A DNA stretch of 12,919 nt from Alangreenwoodia sp963602445 (GTDB taxonomy: Bacteria; Bacillota; Clostridia; Peptostreptococcales; Anaerovoracaceae), in assembly GCA_963602445.1 (NCBI GenBank), contig CAVCIY010000027.1:1-12919 (forward strand), given 5' to 3'. Below the pieces are notes generated by a model. The model was not told where the DNA came from. It did not search any database and saw nothing but the letters and a program-made list of their open reading frames with translations. Shown piece by piece: positions 1 to 6,500 of this stretch; position 1 is the stretch's first letter; each line of letters begins with the position of its first letter. The translations under genes were made by a program, and so were the position numbers.

Positions 1-25
1 ACTTAAGCCTGAGACGGGGGTAAGA

Positions 26-1003
26 TTGAGTATAATAGAGGATCATTATAATAAATTTACAGAAGACAAGAGACTGCTTACCAGACGAGGAAATGTCGAA
101 TTTACAGTTTCTATGAAATATATACACGAATGTTTGCGGCTTCTGGAAAATGAGTCAGAAAATCTCGGAAAAAAATATCTTAATGCTGCGCAAGAATGCG
201 ATAGCGATGCAGTTGCTGAGGCGCATGACGATGCGTCTGAAATTTCGTGTGATGGCGATGCGCAGACGAGTGGTGACGCGGCTTCGATTGCGCTCGGTGA
301 CGACGTGCGGACGAGAGATGGTGCGGCTTCGAGGATGAAAATTATAGACATCGGAGCAGGGACGGGACGATATTCTATAACGCTTGCAGAGGAAGGATAT
401 GACGTAACCGCTGTCGAGCTTGTGAAGTATAATCTCGGGATCATGAAGGCGAAGATCCGCGACAACAAAAATAGGGAAAACCTTAAGATAAAGGCTGTTC
501 AGGCAGATGCGCTGAATCTTAAGAAATTTAATGATGATTCGTTTGATATGGCTCTTCTTTTCGGGCCGATGTACCATCTTTATTCTTTTGAAGACAGGCT
601 CAGGGCGTTATTGGAAGCAAGGCGTGTGGTGAAGAAGGACGGCTTTGTTCTCGTGGCTTATTTGATGAACGAGTACAGTCTTCTTACTTATGCATTTAAA
701 GAAGACCATCTTGACGAATGTCTCAGAACGGGCAGGATAACAGAGGATTATCATATCATTTCGGATGAGGCGGATATCTATTCTTACGTAAGGCTTGAGG
801 ACATGACGAGGCTGGTACAGGCTGCCGGGATGTCGCGTTATAAGGTGATTTCTCCCGATGGGCCGGCGAGTTATCTCAGACCGGACATAAATTCCTGGAG
901 CGAGGAAAAATATCGCAGATTTGTAGACTATCAGCTGAAAAATTGTGAAAGACCGGAGCTTCTGGGTGCCGGGGCGCATGCGGTGGATATTCTCATAAAA
1001 TGA
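26..1003 (+). CDS. Class I SAM-dependent methyltransferase with a low-complexity insert
   Basis: A 325-residue protein predicted to transfer a methyl group from S-adenosylmethionine to an unidentified substrate in the cytoplasm. Motif I is clear (IIDIGAGTGRYSI, residues 106-118), followed by an acidic end of strand 2 (VELV, E131), the QADAL loop (D161) and a motif IV-like DMALLFGPMYHL (174-185). The N-terminal IEDHYNKFTEDKRLL block and MKYIHECL helix precede motif I, as is common in this group. Residues ~45-103, between that helix and motif I, are an Asp/Ala/Ser-rich stretch encoded by imperfect DNA repeats and look inserted. I start it at the TTG at base 26, after a modest GGGGG ribosome binding site. 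The frame is open to the window edge, so a start farther upstream cannot be excluded. Family assignment is secure; substrate is unknown. Confidence 0.85.
   Translation: MSIIEDHYNKFTEDKRLLTRRGNVEFTVSMKYIHECLRLLENESENLGKKYLNAAQECDSDAVAEAHDDASEISCDGDAQTSGDAASIALGDDVRTRDGAASRMKIIDIGAGTGRYSITLAEEGYDVTAVELVKYNLGIMKAKIRDNKNRENLKIKAVQADALNLKKFNDDSFDMALLFGPMYHLYSFEDRLRALLEARRVVKKDGFVLVAYLMNEYSLLTYAFKEDHLDECLRTGRITEDYHIISDEADIYSYVRLEDMTRLVQAAGMSRYKVISPDGPASYLRPDINSWSEEKYRRFVDYQLKNCERPELLGAGAHAVDILIK
158..334 (+). repeat. Repeat-built in-frame insert in the methyltransferase (45-bp period core)
   Basis: This segment encodes residues ~45-103. Its clearest repeat is a 30-bp block at 257-286 that recurs at 302-331 with 23 of 30 bases identical, a spacing of 45 bp or 15 codons. 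Shorter GATGCG-like units recur from about 206 onward. Six of the seven differences between the two blocks are transitions. The period is a multiple of three and no stop is introduced, so the gene stays open. The encoded DDASEISCDGDAQTSGDAAS-type sequence has no motif I recognise. Confidence 0.65.
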
Positions 1004-1060
1004 TGATTATCGGGGATGCACCGTGCGAGAATTGTGCCATGGGTGCACATTGCGGTTTGA

Positions 1061-1201
1061 GCATTATGTAAAAGCTGCGCTTTGAGTGCGAATCGTGAGC
1101 AGCGCGGAAATTGTGACTTGTGCATTGTGTAAAAACTGTTCTTTGAGTGCGAATCGTGAGCAGCGCGGAAATTGCGACTTATGCATTGTGTAAAAATCTC
1201 G
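1061..1201. repeat. 61-bp direct tandem repeat, two full copies plus a partial third
   Basis: Copies start at GCATTATGT (1061), GCATTGTGT (1122) and GCATTGTGT (1183). The first two are 61 bp each with 55 identical bases; five of the six differences are transitions. The central 33 bases (1081-1113 and 1142-1174) are identical. The third copy is recognisable for only about 15-20 bases. A weaker related stretch precedes the first copy from about 1022. The array fills much of the spacer after the methyltransferase, where I see no gene and no T-rich terminator. Confidence 0.85.
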
Positions 1202-1286
1202 TTTTGCATGTAATTTGCGCAATGTGTGTAATATGTAGTATTTTTGTGAAATATGGTCAAATACAGGTGAAAAAAAGACTTTTTAC

Positions 1287-1295
1287 TGGTAAAAT
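1287..1295 (+). promoter_or_regulatory. Possible extended -10 promoter for the SLH protease
   Basis: TGGTAAAAT matches the extended -10 consensus TGnTATAAT with one difference. There is no convincing -35 hexamer 16-18 bp upstream, which is tolerable for extended -10 promoters. Transcription would begin near 1302, giving a ~100-nt leader, and the two inverted repeats lie just downstream. This is inferred from motif match only. Confidence 0.35.
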
Positions 1296-1303
1296 ATATG
1301 GGC

Positions 1304-1343
1304 GTGAGGAACTCACATACTCGATAAGTGAGTGAGAATCACT
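1304..1343. promoter_or_regulatory. Pair of 13-bp inverted repeats with GAA spacer (possible operators)
   Basis: Two perfect 5-3-5 inverted repeats lie close together: GTGAG-GAA-CTCAC (1304-1316) and AGTGA-GAA-TCACT (1331-1343). Their centres are 27 bp apart and both have the same GAA spacer. A direct repeat TCACTTTAGA follows at 1339-1348 and 1373-1382. Position just after a candidate -10 and 60-100 bases before the protease start suggests repressor sites or small RNA hairpins. No regulator is identified. Confidence 0.4.
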
Positions 1344-1403
1344 TTAGAGGTTCGTGTGTGCGGTGTGCGCAGTCACTTTAGAAACGGTTGAGGGGTATTT
1401 GAG

Positions 1404-3101
1404 ATGGTATTAAAGGATTTGAAAAGCATTATGGTTAAGAAAAAAGCAAAGCTAAAAAATATAAGCATGAAAATTATTTCGGCTGCGGTAGTGATTCAGA
1501 TGATGATTTCGGCTGTGACGGTTGGGGCGTTTGCAGCGGAAGCCGGTATGTCCAATTTCAAGGCGACGATTTCATATCAGAACAATTTTACTGATGTGGC
1601 GTCATCTTACTGGGCTGCGGACAGCATAAAAACCTGCTACGAATATGACCTTATGAACGGCAAGTCTGATGTGTTATTTGTGCCGAAGGGAAATTTGAGG
1701 ATATGTGAGGCTGTTGCCATGGCCGACCGTATTCACGAGATATATATGACAGGGACAACTACTGTCCAAAACGGCGAAACGATTTGGTATGAGCCATATA
1801 TGGATTATGCTGTAAGCGAGGGCATTATAGCATCGACAGATTTTGCGGATCCGACAGCTTATGCTACGAGATCGCAGATGGCATACATTTTTTACAATGC
1901 AATTCCAAAGTCAGAATATAATGAGATAAATGAAGTCGAAAGTATTCCGGATGTAGATGAAACGGAAGAAAACAATCATGAGATCGAAGCACTTTATAAG
2001 GCAGGAGTCCTCACCGGAAACGATTCTTACGGCACATTCCGTCCCGCAAGTTATATCACGCGCGCAGAGGCTGCTACGATTCTTACAAGAGTTGCTTTGA
2101 AATCGGAAAGAAAGACATTTACGCTTCAGACTAAGAATAATGACGGACAGTCAGAAAAAACCGACGGTCAAAGCGGAGAAAATCAAGGCGATGACACTCA
2201 GTCAGGCAGTGAACTCACGGCAAGCGAGATTTATACCAAGTGTGCTCCTGCTGTAGTATATATCGCTGTTTATAATGCAAGCGGAAATCTGATGCAGTCG
2301 GGAAGCGGCTTTTTCATAGACTCAAGCGGCACGCTTGTGACAAATTATCATGTCATTGAGGGCGGAACGTCTGCAAAGGTGACCACAACTGACAATAAGA
2401 CATATGACATACTCGGTTATTATGATTATGACAAGGAAAGAGATCTCGCTCTTCTCAAGGTAGACGGAGCCGGCTTCACATATCTGAATGTCAGCGAAGA
2501 GAAGGTTTCCGGCGGCGATACGGTATATGCGATAGGAAGTCCGCTCGGACTGTCAAATACTATTTCGTCTGGGATTGTATCAAATGCGGAAAGATATTAT
2601 GACGGGCAGGATTTTATCCAGGTAACGGCGCCTATTTCGTCAGGCTCAAGCGGAGGAGCACTTATTGACTCTTACGGCAATGCCATAGGCATCACAAGCG
2701 GCGTGATTTATACTGAGCAGGAGGTAAGCCAGAATCTCAACCTCGCTGTGCCTGCGACATGTATAGCGAGCTTGAGCCGAAGCAATGTCACATCAATTGA
2801 CGAAGTCACATATTCGGAGAGCGCCGATCTCATACCGTCTGAAGAATCTGTGACGATAAAGAAAGGCACGACTACCATGCTTCTGGTCAGACACACGTCA
2901 GAGGTTGAGGACATGTCGATTCACAGTCAGCCTGATGACTCGTCGGTTGCGGTATGCAAGTGGGGCAAGTGGGTGAGCTCGGACACTGCGCAGCTGTATA
3001 TAAGCGGCAGATCAGTCGGAACCACAACGATCAGAATATCATACAGCCGAGGCGAGACATCGACGAAGACTGCTTCCATTAAGGTGACGGTGGTCGAATG
3101 A
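1404..3101 (+). CDS. Secreted SLH-domain trypsin-like (HtrA-type) serine protease
   Basis: A 565-residue exported protease predicted to be held in the cell wall. The N-terminus is basic with a hydrophobic core (residues ~22-40) and a likely signal peptidase cut after AFA (residue 44). Three SLH-like repeats follow: ~61-112, ~127-168 and ~181-231 (the last with the TRAEAATILTR end typical of SLH). A polar Gly/Gln/Asp/Ser linker (~243-272) leads to a chymotrypsin-fold domain with the full triad: H316 in TNYHVIEG, D347 in RDLALL and S416 in GSSGG. The C-terminal ~475-565 looks like an Ig-like (BIG2-type) beta domain. Cytoplasmic HtrA relatives carry a PDZ domain; none is visible here. GAGGGG at 1390-1395, eight bases before the ATG, supports this start. 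Substrate is unknown; a quality-control or surface-processing role is inferred. Confidence 0.9.
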   Translation: MVLKDLKSIMVKKKAKLKNISMKIISAAVVIQMMISAVTVGAFAAEAGMSNFKATISYQNNFTDVASSYWAADSIKTCYEYDLMNGKSDVLFVPKGNLRICEAVAMADRIHEIYMTGTTTVQNGETIWYEPYMDYAVSEGIIASTDFADPTAYATRSQMAYIFYNAIPKSEYNEINEVESIPDVDETEENNHEIEALYKAGVLTGNDSYGTFRPASYITRAEAATILTRVALKSERKTFTLQTKNNDGQSEKTDGQSGENQGDDTQSGSELTASEIYTKCAPAVVYIAVYNASGNLMQSGSGFFIDSSGTLVTNYHVIEGGTSAKVTTTDNKTYDILGYYDYDKERDLALLKVDGAGFTYLNVSEEKVSGGDTVYAIGSPLGLSNTISSGIVSNAERYYDGQDFIQVTAPISSGSSGGALIDSYGNAIGITSGVIYTEQEVSQNLNLAVPATCIASLSRSNVTSIDEVTYSESADLIPSEESVTIKKGTTTMLLVRHTSEVEDMSIHSQPDDSSVAVCKWGKWVSSDTAQLYISGRSVGTTTIRISYSRGETSTKTASIKVTVVE

Positions 3102-3259
3102 TGGATGTCGGCGAAATTCTTTCGGATGCGACGGCGAGTGAATGTTGACGAAAGTTTTCAGCTGAGACGGCGGGTGGATGTCGGCGAAATTCCTTTGACA
3201 GTGATATCGGATGTATGTTGACGAAATTCTTTCGGCAACAATGGTAAATGCCGGCCAAA
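3102..3259. repeat. ~37-bp imperfect tandem repeat, five units, starting at the protease stop codon
   Basis: Units begin at 3102, 3139, 3175, 3212 and 3245, each opening with a form of TGGATGTCGGCGAAA. Units 1 and 3 share TGGATGTCGGCGAAATTC exactly, while units 2 and 4 share ATGTTGACGAAA. The array therefore also has a 73-bp higher-order period, as if a two-unit block duplicated. The first unit starts on the base after the TGA of the protease gene. No terminator is visible between here and the gltB promoter. Confidence 0.8.
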
Positions 3260-3312
3260 GTATAGAATTTTTATTGTATTTAAAAAAACAAACACAAATC
3301 ATTCCGGTTATA

Positions 3313-3341
3313 TTGACAATCATATACTCGATTACTATAAT
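3313..3341 (+). promoter_or_regulatory. Consensus sigma-A promoter of gltBD
   Basis: TTGACA (3313-3318) and TATAAT (3336-3341) are both perfect hexamers separated by the ideal 17 bp. An A/T-rich stretch with an A7 run lies upstream at about 3265-3300 and could act as an UP element. The predicted start is near 3348, about 175 bases before the gltB ATG. A consensus promoter of this strength, overlapped by a palindrome, suggests high expression held down by a repressor when glutamate synthesis is not needed. Confidence 0.85.
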
Positions 3342-3371
3342 GGATACAATTTTACAAATTGTATCCATTAT
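3337..3371. promoter_or_regulatory. 16-bp perfect inverted repeat across the gltB -10 and transcription start
   Basis: The arms at 3337-3352 and 3356-3371 are perfectly complementary (core GGATACAATTT / AAATTGTATCC) with a 3-base centre, TAC. The element covers the last bases of the -10 box and the predicted start site, the classical place for a repressor operator. The right arm runs into TTTGTTTTTG, so a transcript starting upstream could also form a terminator-like hairpin there. The predicted start at about 3348 would remove part of the left arm from the gltB RNA, so a DNA operator is the better reading. Confidence 0.6.
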
Positions 3372-3376
3372 TTGTT

Positions 3377-3397
3377 TTTGTATACAAAGTTGTACAA
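3377..3397. promoter_or_regulatory. Two further palindromes sharing the TTGTA core of the gltB operator
   Basis: TTTGTATACAAA (3377-3388) is a perfect 12-bp palindrome and TTGTACAA (3390-3397) a perfect 8-bp palindrome two bases later. Both share the TTGTA half-site with the larger inverted repeat (ATTGTATCC) just upstream. TTGTATACAA-like sites are typical of GntR-type regulators, but assigning that family here is a guess. The clustering suggests cooperative binding. Confidence 0.45.
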
Positions 3398-3469
3398 GGC
3401 ACATTGGGGAGAAACTTTGCGAGTGGTGCCTACGGGCGGATTCGATCGCAAACTTGTGCGGTAGTTTGC
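3397..3469 (+). promoter_or_regulatory. Structured gltB leader with mutually exclusive stems
   Basis: Within the gltB 5' untranslated region AGGCAC (3397-3402) pairs with GTGCCT (3426-3431). GCAAACT (3448-3454) pairs with AGTTTGC (3463-3469) around an 8-base loop. TTTGCGA (3416-3422) can instead pair with TCGCAAA (3446-3452), which would break the other two stems. No T-run terminator follows, and the ribosome binding site is not obviously trapped. It does not match the T-box, TPP, FMN, glycine, c-di-GMP, ZTP or glutamine riboswitch cores as I know them. Confidence 0.4.
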
Positions 3470-3524
3470 ACGGGACGAAGTCTGAGTATAAGATAAAATT
3501 GTCGGAGGATTGGAGGAAATGATT

Positions 3525-6500
3525 ATGAATTATAAAGAAATGGTAGGACAGGCAGGGGTCGGAGCGGAAAAACCACCTCTTTACGATCCTGCATATGAGC
3601 ATGATAATTGCGGCATAGGTGCGATAGTAAATATCAAGGGGATAAAGACACACAAAACCGTGGCAGATGCGATCACGATCGTTGAAAGGCTCGAGCATCG
3701 CGCGGGAAAAGACGCTGCGGGAGAGACAGGAGACGGTGTGGGTATATTGGTGCAGATTCCTCACAGATTTTTCGTAAGCAAGGTAAAGGAGCTCGAGCTT
3801 CCTGCCGACGACAGCTTTGGCGTGGGCATGTTTTTCTTTCCCGATGATGAAATGAAAAGAAATCAGGCAAAGAAGCTCTTTGAGGTTGTCCTTGAAAAGG
3901 AAGGACTGAAATTCCTCGGCTGGCGCAAGGTGCCTGTTGCAAAGGATGTTCTCGGAAAGACCGCTCTTGACTGCAAGCCGGCCATATATCAGGCATTTGT
4001 CAAGAGACCGAGAAATGTCAAGGCCGGCATAGAATTTGACCGAAAGCTGTATATTGCGCGCCGTGTATTTGAAAAGGCAAACAACAATACATATGTCTGT
4101 TCGCTTTCGAGTAGGACGATAGTATATAAGGGAATGTTTATGGTCAGACAGCTCAGAGCCTTTTATCTTGACCTTCAGGATGAAGAATTTAAATCCGCCA
4201 TAGCGCTTGTTCATTCGAGATTTTCCACAAATACATTCCCTTCGTGGGAGCGTGCTCATCCAAACCGCCTTATAGTGCACAATGGCGAGATAAATACGAT
4301 ACGAGGCAACGTCAACAAGATGAGCTCGCGTGAAGAGATGATGCAGGGAAATGTTTTTGGAGAAGAAATCTACAAGGTCCTTCCGGCGGTCGATCACTGG
4401 GCATCTGACTCGGCTATGCTTGACAACACACTCGAATTTCTCATGATGATGGGAATGGATCTTCCGAAGGCACTCATGATATGCATACCGGAGCCTTGGG
4501 TCAACGACAGAAATATGGATCAGCGCAAGCGTGATTTTTATCAATATGAGGCGACATTGATGGAACCGTGGGACGGACCCGCCTCAATCCTATTTAGTGA
4601 CGGTGACGTCATGGGGGCGGTGCTTGACAGAAACGGCCTCAGGCCTTCGCGTTATTATGTGACAAAGGACGGGTATCTGATACTCTCGTCGGAGGTCGGT
4701 GTATTTGACATAGACCCTTCTCAGATTCTCACAAAAGACAGGCTGCGCCCGGGCAAGATGCTGCTTGTCGACACAAGGAAAGGCGAGATAATAGACGATG
4801 ACGATATCAAGATGAAATATGCCGCAGAGCAGCCCTACGGCGAGTGGCTCGAGGACAATCTGACTCTTCTCAGGGACATAAAGATCCCAAACAAGGCTGA
4901 TGTGAAATATTCCGATGAGGAGCTCAAAAAGCTGCAGCAGGTTTTCGGATATACATATGAGGATGTTTTTTGGTATTTGAAAAATACCGCCATCAAGGGT
5001 GAAGAGCCGATAGTGGCTATGGGCTCGGATGTCCCGCTGGCATTTCTGTCAAAGAAAAACCCGCCGCTTTTCAGCTATTTCAAGCAATTGTTTGCTCAGG
5101 TGACAAATCCTCCGATAGATGCCATAAGAGAAGAGATTGTAACATCCACACATGTGTATCTGGGTGCGTCGGGCAACCTTCTCAAGGATTCGCCGGAAAG
5201 CTGCAAGTCGATACGCGTGAGAAATCCTATACTCAACAATACTGACATGCTCAAGATAAAGTATATGAAGGTGGACGGATATAATGTAAAGATCATACCG
5301 ATCACATATTATAAAGACACTATGCTCGAAGACGCACTGGAGAATATCTTTCTTCTGACTGACAGGGCGATACGCGACGGCGCAAATATAATAATCCTCT
5401 CCGACCGTGAAGTTGACGAATATCACGTTCCTGTGCCTTCACTTCTTGCCGTTTCGGCAGTTCAGCAGCACTTAGTCAGGACGAAAAACAGGACACAGCT
5501 TTCGCTGATACTCGAGAGCGGCGAGCCGAGAGAAGTGCACCATTTCGCGACACTTCTGGGATATGGCGCAAGTGCCGTAAATCCTTATCTGGCACTTGAT
5601 TCCATTAAATCCATGATCGACAACAATATTCTCGATAAGGAATATTATCCCGCATCTGAGGATTATTGCAACGGCATACTTGCAGGCATCCTGAAGATTG
5701 CTTCCAAAATGGGCATATCGACTATCCAGTCATACATGGGAGCCCAGATATTTGAGGCTGTAGGCATCAGCAAGGATGTAATAGACAGATATTTTACAAA
5801 TACAGTCTCTCCGATAGGAGGAATAAGCCTTTATGATATAGAAAATGATGTGCGTATGCGCCACGAAAAGGCATTTGACCCGCTCGGCCTTATGAGTGAC
5901 ATGTCGCTTGAAAGCATCGGTTATCACAAATCAGTCGGAGGAGAGGAGCAGCACCTGTACAATCCTGCGACGATCCACAAATTCCAAGACGCGGTCAGGA
6001 CGGGAAGCTACAGCAAATTCAAGGAATACAGCCATATGATAGATGAGGAGCTCGGACCTACCCACATAAGAAATCTCATGGACTTCGATTATAAGCAAAA
6101 GGAGATTCCGCTTGATGAGGTCGAAAGTGCGGAGGAAATAGTGAAGCGCTTCAAGATAGGCGCCATGTCATACGGGGCGCTTTCGCTCGAGGCTCATGAG
6201 ACATTTGCAATAGCTATGAACGAGCTCGGCGCCAAGTCAAACACAGGTGAGGGCGGCGAGCATACGGAAAGATTCAAGATAGGCCCCGACGGGAAAAACA
6301 GAAACAGTGCCATAAAGCAAGTCGCGTCGGCCAGGTTTGGCGTTACATCGGAATATCTTGTGAGCGCCAAGGAAATACAGATAAAAATGGCTCAGGGCGC
6401 AAAGCCCGGCGAGGGGGGACATCTTCCGGGAAGCAAGGTTTATCCGGCTATAGCGGCTACGCGCTTTTCGACGCCGGGTGTCGGGCTGATCTCTCCGCCG

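Noticed and set aside
1061..1201. CRISPR array
   Set aside because: Copies are contiguous without unique spacers and no cas gene is present; the same applies to the other arrays.
3102..3259. Replication iterons
   Set aside because: The units are diverged, and there is no replication initiator gene or other plasmid gene nearby.
3211..3522. Plus-strand open frame of 103 codons with a hydrophobic stretch
   Set aside because: It covers the consensus gltB promoter, palindromes and ribosome binding site, starts within a repeat unit and has no ribosome binding site of its own.
3510..3524. TTG start five codons before the chosen gltB start
   Set aside because: It lies inside the ribosome binding site GGAGGA that serves the ATG at 3525.
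3039..4544. Long minus-strand open frame of 501 codons opposite gltB
   Set aside because: It runs antisense to a clearly conserved gene and through the promoter and repeats; composition is that of an antisense shadow and no domain is visible.
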